Counted from the first letter of the stretch, positions 22,530 through 31,756 are shown. The stretch is DNA of 35,571 bases from Thiohalophilus sp046483665 (GCF_046483665.1 NZ_JAWOCR010000017.1:1-35571); one strand, 5' to 3'. The notes: generated from the sequence alone by a model not told the origin. Made by a program: numbers and translations.

Positions 22530-23993
22530 TTATAGCCGCCCGTACAGATGTAACAGGTGACGGAGTTTTTGGATGAGTTCGTCCGGTACCTGTGGCCAGT
22601 CAAAGCGCCATTGCCAGTTGCCTTCTATTGTTCCAGGCGTGTTCATGCGATATTCGCTACCGAGGGCCAGTAGATCCTGCATCGGAATTACTGCCAGACA
22701 ACTGACCGAGGCCAGGGCGCAGCGGATCAACGGCCAGGGCATTTCCCGGTCCGTCTTCAGACCCAGGTAATCCCGAATATAATTTTGTGTTTCAGTCGGA
22801 AGTTGCTGATACCAGCCCAGACTGGTGTCGTTGTCGTGTGTGCCGGTATAGACCAGTGAATGAAACTCATGCTGATGCGGAAGATAGCTATTGTTGGGAT
22901 CGCCATCGAAGGCAAATTGCAGAATCTTCATTCCCGGCAGGTCAAACGTTTCCCGTAACACATGGACCTCTTCGGTAATCATGCCGAGGTCTTCAGCTAC
23001 CAGGGGAAGATTGGGGAATGCTGTATGCAAGGCGGCAAGTAGTTTCGCGCCGGGCGCATTGATCCAGTGGCCCTTGATCGCCGTTTCCTCTTTGGCGGGG
23101 ATCGACCAGTAGGCCTGCAGACCGCGAAAGTGATCTATGCGTACAATATCAAATAATTGCAGTTGGGTTTGCAGGCGTCGTTGCCACCATTGAAAGTGAT
23201 CCTGCTCCATAATATCCCAGCGGTAGAGCGGATTACCCCAGCGTTGGCCGGTTTCCGAAAAATAGTCCGGTGGTACGCCGGCCACTTGCTGTGGATGACC
23301 TTGACTGTCTAGCGTAAACAGTTCGCGCTGGGCCCACACATCGGCGCTGTCATAAGAGACATAGATAGGCATATCGCCAAAAAGTAACACCTTATTATCT
23401 GCGGCATAGGCTTTCAGATCCTGCCATTGCTGAAAAAAGATAAACTGGCAAAACTGATGGAACTCGATGCGCTCTGCCAGGTTATCCCTGGTCTGTTTCA
23501 ATGTCGCGGCATCCCGATCCCGTAATGCGGCCGGCCAGTGGTGCCAGGCATCCCCGCCCTGTTGTTCACGCAAGGCCATAAACAGACTGTAATCGTCCAG
23601 CCAGTCAGACTCATCACGCTTAAACTGCTGCCAGGTCTGTAACAACCGTCGGTCTTTCTTCTTACTGAACTGTTTCCAGGCCCGTTCCAGCTGTTGTTGA
23701 TGAGTCTGAAAATCCATCACTTCCGGGCAATTCGACAGCATATGACGATCCCGCAGCCAGTCCAGGCTGATTAATTTCGGGTCGCCGGCGTGGGCCGAGA
23801 GTGCCAGATAAGGTGAACTATCCTGATGGGTGGGGCCCAGAGGCAGCATTTGCCATACGCCGATACCGCACTGTTGCAGCCATTCGATAAAGCGATAGGC
23901 ATCATGGCAAATTTGCCCACGAGGCAGGGGACCGGGGAGCGAGGTGGGGTGTAACAGGACACCGCCGCGCCGCTGCCGGTACAACGGATGCAT
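22530..23993 (-). CDS. malQ: 4-alpha-glucanotransferase (amylomaltase)
   Basis: 487 residues, GH77. Transfers maltodextrin segments between chains, feeding short glucans back to the phosphorylase. Motifs: RRGGVLLHPTSLPGP at the N-terminus, WQMLPLGPTHQDSSPY, FGDMPIYVSYDSADVWA, nucleophile region RIDHFRGLQAYWSIP, acid/base region LPLVAEDLGMIT, and YTGTHDNDTSLGWY. Length fits the bacterial enzyme. The start codon directly abuts the stop of the GH57 gene (TGAATG), so translation is probably coupled. It is the last gene of glgC-GH57-malQ. Confidence 0.95.
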   Translation of the reverse strand: MHPLYRQRRGGVLLHPTSLPGPLPRGQICHDAYRFIEWLQQCGIGVWQMLPLGPTHQDSSPYLALSAHAGDPKLISLDWLRDRHMLSNCPEVMDFQTHQQQLERAWKQFSKKKDRRLLQTWQQFKRDESDWLDDYSLFMALREQQGGDAWHHWPAALRDRDAATLKQTRDNLAERIEFHQFCQFIFFQQWQDLKAYAADNKVLLFGDMPIYVSYDSADVWAQRELFTLDSQGHPQQVAGVPPDYFSETGQRWGNPLYRWDIMEQDHFQWWQRRLQTQLQLFDIVRIDHFRGLQAYWSIPAKEETAIKGHWINAPGAKLLAALHTAFPNLPLVAEDLGMITEEVHVLRETFDLPGMKILQFAFDGDPNNSYLPHQHEFHSLVYTGTHDNDTSLGWYQQLPTETQNYIRDYLGLKTDREMPWPLIRCALASVSCLAVIPMQDLLALGSEYRMNTPGTIEGNWQWRFDWPQVPDELIQKLRHLLHLYGRL

Positions 23994-25688
23994 TCAGTGG
24001 CTTTCCTGTCCGCGGCGCATGGTGCCGCCGGTAGCAGGCTGGCCACCCCCCTGGGAAATCGGCTCGGCCAGTACATCCGGCGGTTCCAGACCCAGTTGAA
24101 TGTACAGATTGGATAACTGCTGACGATAGAGTTGATCGAAATCGCGCACCGATTCGGCGGGATTGTAATCGCCGAACCACCAGAACCAGTCAGAGCCTTC
24201 ACAAATGGCCAGCTGGGTGAGAATCGCCTCGCGCTGCCCGGCACTGAATGTGCGTGACGCCAGTTGTTGATCACAAGTGCGTTTGGCTTCCACCAGCAGA
24301 TCCCAGGCGCGGTTTTTGCCGGGATCGCCGATCCAGGTGGAAAAAGTTCCATATACCCAGCTGCCGGCGACGATCCGCTCCAGGCTTATCGGCTCGGGCT
24401 GATCCGCCAGATAGTCGCTGTAGGTTGTCAGGTTGAGACCGGGATGATCCGCCAGGCCGGCATACAGCGCCTGTAAAAAGTAATATCCATTCTCCGGATA
24501 AAATTCCCAGGCATTTTCACCATCCAGAATGATGGAAACAATCGGGTTGGACTGTTCCTGACAGGCTTCAGCGATATTTTCCAGGTGGTGAAGCAGATTG
24601 GCCACCGCGTCATCGGCGTGCCAGGTGGCGTAATCAAAGCCTATCAGGTCCGACAATCCGTCATCACGGAAGAAGCAGCAGGCTGACGTGTCCGTGTAAC
24701 GGTAGTTAGTATGAAGGCAGGGGCTGTCGGCGTGTCCGGGATTAAGACTGTTGCGCAGAACCGTATCCCCACTGGCCAGCCAGGTAAATCCATGCTCGCT
24801 CAGCAGACGGATTGTCGCCTCGCTGATACTGCCTTCCGAGGGCCAGCAACCGGCGGGACGAAAGCCGAAGTATTGTTCAAACACGGCCAGCCCTTTTTCG
24901 ATATGCCAGGCGACCCGTTCTTTCCCTCCGGGGTAGTGATCTGCTGCGGGCAGGCGGACCTCGGGCATAGCTTCCCGTGCCGAGTGAATATCGAGTAACA
25001 ATGGCATGATGGGATGCGCATAAGGTGTGACCGACAACTCAATGCGCCCCTGTTCGGCAAGCATGCGATAGCGGCCAATCACGTTGCTACATAAATCGCC
25101 GATCAGGCGCAGCAGGACATGGCGATCATGCTGATTGAAATTAATGCCCTTCTCGATTAATGCCTGAACCTGGCGATTTTCGCGGCGCACGGTTTCGCCT
25201 AGCCAGGCCAGGTGGAACCAGGTCAACAGATCGGTTAAAAAGCGATCGTGCAGATAGATAATGGCATCGGGATGCTCATCCAGCCATGCAGCAAATTCGG
25301 CCAGTCGTTGATAGTTGGGATAGCGTTGAATCAGGCGGCTTTCGTTGGCCCGCAGGCACTGTTTGATCAGGGCCAGCCGCTGCTTGGGTTCGCCGGGCAT
25401 TACCGGCCGGGCCAGGGCGTCGAGCAGATTATCGTGAATTTCTGTGCCCTGCAGGAAAAACGACTGGATCTGTTGCGCATAGTCATCGATTTGTTCCAGT
25501 AGCGTCGGGGTAAAGTTGACCACCGCCCGCGCGGCCGGGTTGGCTTCCAGGTGCGCGGCCATGTCGATGTAGTCCTTGATGGCATGCAGGTAGGTCCAGG
25601 GGAGATGATAGTCGCCGCTGCGCCGGTCCCGGTATTCGGGTTGATGCATGTGCCAGTAAAGGACTACGTTCAATGGTTTAGCGGACAT
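23994..25688 (-). CDS. Glycoside hydrolase family 57 protein
   Basis: 564 residues. GH57 enzymes cleave or rearrange alpha-glucans. Motif 1 is at the N-terminus (VVLYWHMHQPEYRD). PAGCWPSEGSISEATIRLLSEHGFTWLASGD holds the motif with the probable catalytic glutamate, and FFRDDGLSDLIGFDYATW the probable catalytic aspartate. IVSIILDGENAWEFYPENGYYFLQALY and GSWVYGTFSTWIGDPGKNRAWDLL are family hallmarks. The exact activity (amylase, glucanotransferase or branching) cannot be read from sequence. In this setting, between glgC and malQ, an alpha-glucan-trimming role is likely. No signal peptide, so cytoplasmic. The start overlaps the end of glgC by 11 bp. Confidence 0.92.
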   Translation of the reverse strand: MSAKPLNVVLYWHMHQPEYRDRRSGDYHLPWTYLHAIKDYIDMAAHLEANPAARAVVNFTPTLLEQIDDYAQQIQSFFLQGTEIHDNLLDALARPVMPGEPKQRLALIKQCLRANESRLIQRYPNYQRLAEFAAWLDEHPDAIIYLHDRFLTDLLTWFHLAWLGETVRRENRQVQALIEKGINFNQHDRHVLLRLIGDLCSNVIGRYRMLAEQGRIELSVTPYAHPIMPLLLDIHSAREAMPEVRLPAADHYPGGKERVAWHIEKGLAVFEQYFGFRPAGCWPSEGSISEATIRLLSEHGFTWLASGDTVLRNSLNPGHADSPCLHTNYRYTDTSACCFFRDDGLSDLIGFDYATWHADDAVANLLHHLENIAEACQEQSNPIVSIILDGENAWEFYPENGYYFLQALYAGLADHPGLNLTTYSDYLADQPEPISLERIVAGSWVYGTFSTWIGDPGKNRAWDLLVEAKRTCDQQLASRTFSAGQREAILTQLAICEGSDWFWWFGDYNPAESVRDFDQLYRQQLSNLYIQLGLEPPDVLAEPISQGGGQPATGGTMRRGQESH

Positions 25689-26946
25689 GACGAATCTGTT
25701 GCCCCAGCATCTCCGGTGTCACCAGTACGACTCCTTTGGGTGATATGTAAAAGCGTTTGGCATCTTCCTGGGCATCAACACCAATTCTGGTATCGTCAGG
25801 GATTTCACAACCTTTTTCTATAATAGCGTGACGGATAACACAGTTCTGGCCGATATTAACCTCAGGCAGGATTAACGAATCTTCCACCAGCGAATAGGAT
25901 TCGACACAGACACTGGAAAATAGCAGTGAGTGGCGTACGGTGGCACCGGAGATGATACACCCTCCCGAGACCATGGAATCGATCGCTTCGCCGCGTCGCT
26001 CATCCTCATCAAAGATGAATTTGGCCGGTGGCAACTGTTCCTGGTAGGTCCAGATGGGCCAGTCCAGATCATACAGATTCAGCTCCGGGGTGATACCGAT
26101 CAGCTCCATGTTGGCTTCCCAGAAGGCATCGACCGTGCCCACATCCCGCCAGTAGCCATTATTGCCCTTGACAGGGTCCTGGAAAGTATAGGCATAGGTG
26201 CGATACTTTTCGAGCAGGGCGGGGATCACATCCTTGCCAAAATCGTGACTGGAGTGATTATTCTCGGCGTCTTCCATCAGACGCTCGATCAGAAATTCCT
26301 TGTTAAAGACATAGATGCCCATGGAGCAGAGTGACATGGTCGGGTCTTCGGGGAGAGTAGGAGGGTGTTCCGGTTTTTCCACAAACCGGCGGATACGATG
26401 TTCCTGGTCGATGTCCATGACGCCGAACGACGAGGCCTCCTCCACCGGAACCGGGATACAGCCGACGGTGATGTCCGCATCCTGTTCCACATGAAAGGCG
26501 AGCATGGCACCGTAATCCATTTTATAGACATGATCCCCGGCCAGCACCAGCACATATTCAGGGTCATGGTTGCGGATGATGTCGATATTCTGATAAATGG
26601 CATCAGCAGTGCCGGCATACCAGGAGGTTTCGATGCGCTGTTGGGCGGGCAATAATTCAACAAATTCGCCGAATTCCCCGCGTAACATCCCCCAGCCTTG
26701 CTGGATATGGACAATCAGGGAGTGAGCCTTGTACTGGGTCAGTACACCGATTCGTCGGATGCCCGAATTGATACAGTTGGAGAGGGGGAAATCGATAATC
26801 CGGAACTTGCCACCGAAGGGAACAGCCGGTTTGGCACGCCACAGGGTCAGCTGCTTGAGCCGGCTGCCGCGTCCACCGGCCATGATCAGCGCCAGGGTGT
26901 CTCGGGTCAGTCGGCTGACAAAACGGGGCGACCGGGGATGACTCAT
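25678..26946 (-). CDS. glgC: Glucose-1-phosphate adenylyltransferase (ADP-glucose pyrophosphorylase)
   Basis: 422 residues. Makes ADP-glucose, the committed step of bacterial glycogen synthesis. Motifs: LALIMAGGRGSRLKQLTLWRAKPAVPFGGKFRIIDFPLSNCINSGI (positions 14-59), RIETSWYAGTADAIYQNIDII, VLVLAGDHVYKMDYG, IRRFVEKPEHPP, and the C-terminal left-handed beta-helix with VSGGCIISGATVRHSLLFSSV. The enzyme is usually allosterically controlled by glycolytic intermediates. AAGGAAG lies just before the ATG at 26944-26946. First gene of the minus-strand unit, divergent from glgB. Confidence 0.96.
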   Translation of the reverse strand: MSHPRSPRFVSRLTRDTLALIMAGGRGSRLKQLTLWRAKPAVPFGGKFRIIDFPLSNCINSGIRRIGVLTQYKAHSLIVHIQQGWGMLRGEFGEFVELLPAQQRIETSWYAGTADAIYQNIDIIRNHDPEYVLVLAGDHVYKMDYGAMLAFHVEQDADITVGCIPVPVEEASSFGVMDIDQEHRIRRFVEKPEHPPTLPEDPTMSLCSMGIYVFNKEFLIERLMEDAENNHSSHDFGKDVIPALLEKYRTYAYTFQDPVKGNNGYWRDVGTVDAFWEANMELIGITPELNLYDLDWPIWTYQEQLPPAKFIFDEDERRGEAIDSMVSGGCIISGATVRHSLLFSSVCVESYSLVEDSLILPEVNIGQNCVIRHAIIEKGCEIPDDTRIGVDAQEDAKRFYISPKGVVLVTPEMLGQQIRHVR

Positions 26947-27356
26947 AGGGGCTTCCTTATTCGATAATTGAGGACTTTAATCCATTTTCCTGGGTCAGGC
27001 AGGACAATATGTACAATTTATGCGCCAGCATCGATAGCCGTCAATTGGAAGCGATCCGACCTGAACCGGGGAAAGCGTGTTGCACCTTTTTGTCGCACAG
27101 CAAGATACCCATGACACACTATCAAGCATAATCCTCCATCGTCTTTTTGGGAAGCACAGGAGTGACTATGTCACCGGAATAGTGAGTAAATATCTCTTTA
27201 ATTACAGCATCACAGGATGACCGATGTATGACAGTCCGTTTACATCAACAATTTCGGTATGGGATTTTCCCCGTATCATGTCGCGCCTGAATCACCTATG
27301 ATGTAAACAACAGTTTTGACTGTTTGTACCGCCTGCTAAACTCTGGAACTAACCTG
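26947..27356. promoter_or_regulatory. Divergent control region between glgC and glgB
   Basis: A 410-bp gap that must hold the promoters of both glycogen synthesis units. Seen here: a perfect inverted repeat AACAGT-TTTG-ACTGTT at 27309-27324, and TTGACT (27316-27321) followed 15 bp later by TAAACT (27337-27342), a weak glgB promoter candidate. A possible 25-codon reading frame (27224-27301, ATG preceded by CACAGGATGACCG) also lies upstream of glgB. None of these is certain. Confidence 0.4.
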
Positions 27357-29567
27357 ATGACCGATACGCCACAAGCCCAACTGCTCGACAGTCATGTGCA
27401 GAATAACCCCGATCTTCAGCGCCTGTTGCAGGCCCGCCATCATGACCCGTTTGCGGTGCTGGGGCGCCATGAACAGGCCGGTGAAACATTAATCCGCGTA
27501 TTGTTGCCCTATACCCGGGAGGTGACGCTGGAAGACACCGGCGAGGTATTCCTTCGGGTCGGCAATAGCGATATTTTCGAATGGCGCGGCCGGGGCGAGT
27601 CTCTGTCGGCACATTACCGCCTGCGGCGGATCGACAGTGACGGTGGGGTTCATCTGCTGTATGACGTCTATACCTTTGGCCCGACACTGTCCGACTATGA
27701 CCTCAATCTGTTTTCGGCCGGTAAGCACCTGCATGTCTATCATATGCTTGGCGCCCATGCCTGCACTGTCGATGGCGTCGACGGGATTCGGTTTGCGACC
27801 TGGGCCCCCAACGCCGAGCGGGTCAGCGTAATCGGCAACTTCAATCGCTGGGATGGCCGCTGTTATCCGATGCGTGCCCGTGGCAGCAGCGGCGTATGGG
27901 AGTTGTTTATTCCAGAATTGCCCATGGGGGAACTCTACAAGTACGAGATCCGTAATCGCGATACCGGCAAGGTGGTGCAAAAATCCGACCCTTACGCCCG
28001 GCAAACCGAGTTACGACCGCGCACTGCCTCGGTCATTTTTGAAAGCGACTATACCTGGCAGGATGACGCCTGGCTGGCACAGCGTCAGTCTGCGGACTGG
28101 CTTCACCAGCCAATGAGTATCTATGAAGTGCACCTGGGTTCCTGGCAACGGGGAGAGCAAGGCGAGGTGCTGGGTTACCATGAACTTGCTCACCGGCTGG
28201 TCGAATATGTCACCCGACTCGGCTTTACCCATATCGAGCTGATGCCTGTCACCGAACATCCCTTTGATGACTCCTGGGGCTATCAGACGACGGGCTATTA
28301 TGCACCCACGGCACGCCACGGCGATCCCGACGGCTTTCGCTACTTTGTCGATTACTGTCATCAACACAATATCGGCGTGCTACTGGACTGGGTGCCGGCC
28401 CACTTTCCGCGCGATGAATTCGCGCTGGCCTATTACGACGGCAGCGCCCTGTATGAACATGAAGATCCCCGGCGCGGCGCGCATCCTGACTGGGGCACCC
28501 TGATCTATAATTACGGACGCAACGAAGTACGCAATTTTTTAATCAGCAGCGCTATCTTCTGGCTGCAGGAATATCACCTTGATGGCCTGCGGGTCGACGC
28601 GGTAGCCTCGATGCTTTATCTCGACTACTCCAAGGAGCAGACTGACGAGTGGCTACCCAATATCCACGGCGGTAACGAAAACCTCGAAGCCATCAGTTTT
28701 TTGCGCGAGATGAATACGGTAACCCATCGTGAGGTACCCGGAACATTGATTATGGCCGAGGAATCAACCGCCTGGCCCCAGGTTACCCGACCCGTGGAGC
28801 TTGGTGGCCTGGGGTTTTCCATGAAATGGAATATGGGCTGGATGCATGACATTCTGGAATATTTTTCACAGGATCCGGTTCATCGGCGCTATCACCACGA
28901 TAAACTGACATTTGGTTTGATCTATCTGTTTACCGAAAACTTCATACTGCCGTTCTCCCATGATGAAGTGGTGCATGGGAAATCGTCGCTACTTTACAAA
29001 ATGCCAGGCGATGAATGGCAAAAGTTTGCTAATTTACGCCTGTTGTATACTTTTATGTATACCTACCCGGGAAAGAAATTGCTGTTCATGGGTTGTGAGT
29101 TCGGCCAGGGACCGGAATGGAATGCCAGGACTCAGCTTGAGTGGTATGTGCTGGAGTATCCGGTGCATCACGGTTTACAAAAAATGGTTGGCGATCTTAA
29201 CCAGTTATACCGTGGTGAACCGGCATTGCATCAGTACGATTTTGATTACCAGGGATTTGAATGGATCGACTGTCACGATTCGGAGCAATCAATAATCAGC
29301 TTTCTGCGCAAAAGCGATGACCGCATTGTGGTTGTGGTATTGAACTTTACACCGGTGCCGCGCTATGACTATCGAATCGGTGTACCGCAGGCGGGGCGCT
29401 ATCGCGAGATGTATAACTCCGACTCGGAATTTTATGCCGGCAGTAATGTGGGTAACCAGGGCGAATTACATACCACCGGCATTAGCTGGATGGGCCGCCC
29501 GGATTCCCTGTCACTGACCCTGCCGCCTCTGGCCGGCATTGTACTTGAGTATCTGGTTGACGAATGA
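27357..29567 (+). CDS. glgB: 1,4-alpha-glucan branching enzyme
   Basis: 736 residues, GH13. Introduces alpha-1,6 branches into glycogen. An N-terminal carbohydrate-binding region (HHDPFAVLGRHEQAG, LLYDVYTFGPTL, GVDGIRFATWAPNAERVSVIGNFNRWDG) leads into the barrel. There: GFTHIELMPVTEHPFDDSWGYQ, GVLLDWVPAHFP, DGLRVDAVASMLYLDYS with the nucleophile aspartate, LIMAEESTAWP with the acid/base glutamate, and FILPFSHDEVVHGKSSLL. The length matches the two-N-domain type of enterobacteria. ATG at 27357 starts the usual short leader before the first domain; an upstream start at 27324 is less likely. Overlaps glgA by 4 bp. Confidence 0.96.
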   Translation: MTDTPQAQLLDSHVQNNPDLQRLLQARHHDPFAVLGRHEQAGETLIRVLLPYTREVTLEDTGEVFLRVGNSDIFEWRGRGESLSAHYRLRRIDSDGGVHLLYDVYTFGPTLSDYDLNLFSAGKHLHVYHMLGAHACTVDGVDGIRFATWAPNAERVSVIGNFNRWDGRCYPMRARGSSGVWELFIPELPMGELYKYEIRNRDTGKVVQKSDPYARQTELRPRTASVIFESDYTWQDDAWLAQRQSADWLHQPMSIYEVHLGSWQRGEQGEVLGYHELAHRLVEYVTRLGFTHIELMPVTEHPFDDSWGYQTTGYYAPTARHGDPDGFRYFVDYCHQHNIGVLLDWVPAHFPRDEFALAYYDGSALYEHEDPRRGAHPDWGTLIYNYGRNEVRNFLISSAIFWLQEYHLDGLRVDAVASMLYLDYSKEQTDEWLPNIHGGNENLEAISFLREMNTVTHREVPGTLIMAEESTAWPQVTRPVELGGLGFSMKWNMGWMHDILEYFSQDPVHRRYHHDKLTFGLIYLFTENFILPFSHDEVVHGKSSLLYKMPGDEWQKFANLRLLYTFMYTYPGKKLLFMGCEFGQGPEWNARTQLEWYVLEYPVHHGLQKMVGDLNQLYRGEPALHQYDFDYQGFEWIDCHDSEQSIISFLRKSDDRIVVVVLNFTPVPRYDYRIGVPQAGRYREMYNSDSEFYAGSNVGNQGELHTTGISWMGRPDSLSLTLPPLAGIVLEYLVDE

Positions 29568-31048
29568 TTCCCCGACGTATTCTGTATTGCAGCAGCGAAG
29601 CCTATCCATTGATCAAAACCGGTGGGCTTGGTGACGTTGCCGGTAGTCTGCCGCGGGCATTGCAACAGCTCGGTCATGACGTGCGCCTGTTGCTGCCGGC
29701 CTATCGCGATCTGCTGAACAATTTGCCGCAACGACCCCGTCAGCTGGGTCAATGGCAGATTGACGGGCAACTGGTTAGTCTGGGACAGACCTTTTTACCC
29801 GGTAGCCGGGTGAAGATCTGGCTCGTGGACTGCCCGCCACTGTTCGATCGCCCCGGCAATCCCTATCATGACGCCGATGGCGAGCCCTGGCCCGATAATG
29901 CGCAACGCTTTGCCCTGTTTGACAAAGTTGCCGCTCTGATCGCGATTGACCAGCTGGATCTTGAGTGGCAGCCCGATATCGTGCATGGCAATGACTGGCA
30001 ATGCGGTTTGCTCCCGGTATATATCAATGAGTACGAGAGACGCCCGGCGACGGTCTTCACCATTCATAACCTGGCCTATCAGGGATTGTTCGATCGCACC
30101 ACGTTTGAACAACTGGGCCTGCCTGAATCACTCTGGCATTTTACTGCGCTGGAGTACTATAACCAGTTGTCCTTCATCAAGGGCGGGCTCGTGTATGCCG
30201 ATCATCTCACTACTGTCAGCCCGAGCTATGCGCGTGAGATCCAGACAGCGGCTTTCGGCCAGGGAATGGATGGGGTGCTGGCGCACCGCGCGGCGGATCT
30301 CAGCGGTATTCTTAACGGCGTGGATATCCGCGTCTGGAACCCGGGAACAGACAAACTGATCATCAAACGCTATAACCGTCAGCATCTGAGCGACAAACAG
30401 CTCAATAAACAGTCATTGCAAGCAGAGTTCAATTTGCCGCAGGACAATGGGGTGTTGCTGATGGGGATGGTCACCCGGCTTGCGGAACAAAAAGGCATCG
30501 ATCTGATCCTCGACAGTATGGCCGCTCTCTTCCGACTTCCTGTGCAGCTGATCATTCTGGGCAGCGGTGATAAACGCTATGAACAACGATTGCAGGAAGC
30601 GGTCGGGCAGTATCCACGGCAACTGGCCCTTACCCTGAGTTATGACGAGACCCTGGCGCATCGGATAGAGGCAGGCGCCGATCTGTTTTTGATGCCCTCG
30701 CGTTTTGAACCCTGTGGTCTCAATCAGATGTACAGCCAGCGTTATGGCACCTTACCGCTGGTGAGTCCGGTCGGTGGGCTGGCCGATACGGTTGACGATA
30801 CTCGTTTCGATGTCACAGGTGAGGCATTGCAGGAGAGTGAGAGCAGCGGTTTTGTCATGCCAGAGGTCAGCCTCGCGGCGCTGGAAGAGACAGTACAGCG
30901 TGCGCTGGAGCTTTACGCACACCCGTCGTTGTGGCGACAGGTCCAGCGTGTCGCCATGAGCCGGGATTTTTCCTGGCAACGCAGTGCAGGGCGCTATTCA
31001 CAACTCTACGAACAGCTTCTGCAGCAACGTCCGCCCGCGCTCACCTGA
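29564..31048 (+). CDS. glgA: Glycogen synthase (ADP-glucose type)
   Basis: 494 residues, GT5. Extends alpha-1,4 chains from ADP-glucose made by GlgC. N-terminal motif PLIKTGGLGDVAGSLPRAL binds ADP-glucose; HGNDWQCGLLPVYINEYE, TIHNLAYQGLF and LTTVSPSYAREI follow. The C-terminal domain has MGMVTRLAEQKGIDLIL and FLMPSRFEPCGLNQMYSQRYGTLPLVSPVGGLADTV, with the catalytic glutamate in FEPCGL. It overlaps glgB in ATGA, forming a glgBA unit. It converges with the small gene at 31061, leaving only 12 bp. Confidence 0.96.
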   Translation: MIPRRILYCSSEAYPLIKTGGLGDVAGSLPRALQQLGHDVRLLLPAYRDLLNNLPQRPRQLGQWQIDGQLVSLGQTFLPGSRVKIWLVDCPPLFDRPGNPYHDADGEPWPDNAQRFALFDKVAALIAIDQLDLEWQPDIVHGNDWQCGLLPVYINEYERRPATVFTIHNLAYQGLFDRTTFEQLGLPESLWHFTALEYYNQLSFIKGGLVYADHLTTVSPSYAREIQTAAFGQGMDGVLAHRAADLSGILNGVDIRVWNPGTDKLIIKRYNRQHLSDKQLNKQSLQAEFNLPQDNGVLLMGMVTRLAEQKGIDLILDSMAALFRLPVQLIILGSGDKRYEQRLQEAVGQYPRQLALTLSYDETLAHRIEAGADLFLMPSRFEPCGLNQMYSQRYGTLPLVSPVGGLADTVDDTRFDVTGEALQESESSGFVMPEVSLAALEETVQRALELYAHPSLWRQVQRVAMSRDFSWQRSAGRYSQLYEQLLQQRPPALT

Positions 31049-31060
31049 AAGGGGGTTGTT

Positions 31061-31264
31061 TTAGTGCGCCGCTTTTTTCGCCGCGGAAAAACAGTCTTCC
31101 CGCCACAGGCAACCGGGCTGATCACAGACGCCATCGATGGCGGTGGCAAAACACTCGAAATTGCCTTCCGCTGACTGGATATGTCGTACCAGATTAATTT
31201 TGCTCTGGCGGGCTGTCTTTAAACCATGTTGTTTGGCAAGTTGGCGGATTTCCTGCATTTGCAT
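31061..31264 (-). CDS. Small SAP-like protein with four cysteines
   Basis: 67 residues, MQMQEIRQLAKQHGLKTAR.. at the start. The N-terminal part (EIRQLAKQHGLKTARQSKINLVRHIQSAEGN, positions 5-35) resembles a SAP/Rho-N-like helix-loop-helix. The C-terminal part carries four cysteines in ECF-x6-VCDQPGCLWREDCF, which could bind a metal. I recall similar small proteins in sulfur-oxidising proteobacteria but know no function; nucleic-acid or redox roles are both possible. The start at 31262-31264 follows GAGGAG at a good distance, so the longer in-frame extension is unlikely. Convergent with glgA. Confidence 0.75.
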   Translation of the reverse strand: MQMQEIRQLAKQHGLKTARQSKINLVRHIQSAEGNFECFATAIDGVCDQPGCLWREDCFSAAKKAAH

Positions 31265-31380
31265 AGCACATCTCCTCGGTAAAGTGTTCGTGTTCAAGTC
31301 TGGGGCCGGGTTATGACAGTTATATGGCAAAATCAGCAACCGGGCCTGTTTAAAGTATAGACCTGATTAACGAATCCTGG

Positions 31381-31413
31381 AAAAAGAAAGGCACAGCCGT
31401 AATAGACTGTGCC
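31381..31413 (-). terminator. Terminator of the 50-residue gene
   Basis: On the minus strand GGCACAG / CTGTGCC with a ten-base loop, followed by TTTCTTTTT. It lies 36 bp after the stop at 31450. Confidence 0.8.
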
Positions 31414-31449
31414 AAAGGCGGAATGTATCCGCATCAAGGTCCACCTTTT

Positions 31450-31602
31450 TCAGGCAGGAGGAGAAATCGGCTTGTCAACGCCCGCTTCTGCGATTTCCTC
31501 TGCCAGCTCGGCTGCCGGATACTGGCTGAGTGCAGTCGGAGCGTGCTCGTCATCGTTCAGAAACAGCTCAACAAATGTTGCATAATTGAAGTGGCTATTC
31601 AT
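31450..31602 (-). CDS. Small acidic protein of unknown function (50 residues)
   Basis: Reads MNSHFNYATFVELFLNDDEH, then APTALSQYPAAELAEEIAEA, then GVDKPISPPA. It has an ATG at 31600-31602, GGAG 9 bp upstream, a stop at 31450 and a strong intrinsic terminator after it, so the unit looks complete and expressed. It is acidic, predicted helical around AAELAEEIAEAG, with a proline-rich end, and has no signal peptide or cysteine. I recognise no family. It stands alone between the SAP-like gene and the small membrane protein. Confidence 0.6.
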   Translation of the reverse strand: MNSHFNYATFVELFLNDDEHAPTALSQYPAAELAEEIAEAGVDKPISPPA

Positions 31603-31738
31603 GGCGGTAGTCTCCGGTTGGCACGAGTGCTTTTTTGTATGCTAACAACAATCATGCCAGATACCGGTTTTCAGAGCGTATTCAACTAACTGATTGTATC
31701 TTAAGAGTTTTCTGCCGATGAAGGATAATTCTCTGTCG

Positions 31739-31756
31739 GACCTGAATATTCAGGTC
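31739..31756. promoter_or_regulatory. Perfect 18-bp palindrome
   Basis: GACCTGAATATTCAGGTC is fully self-complementary. It lies downstream of the membrane-protein gene at 31837 and upstream of the 50-residue gene, so it may be an operator for the latter. No loop or T tract suggests a terminator. Confidence 0.4.

Noticed and set aside
31423..31689. 88-residue plus-strand frame
   Set aside because: It is antisense to the 50-residue gene, which has better start and terminator signals, and shows no protein-like pattern.
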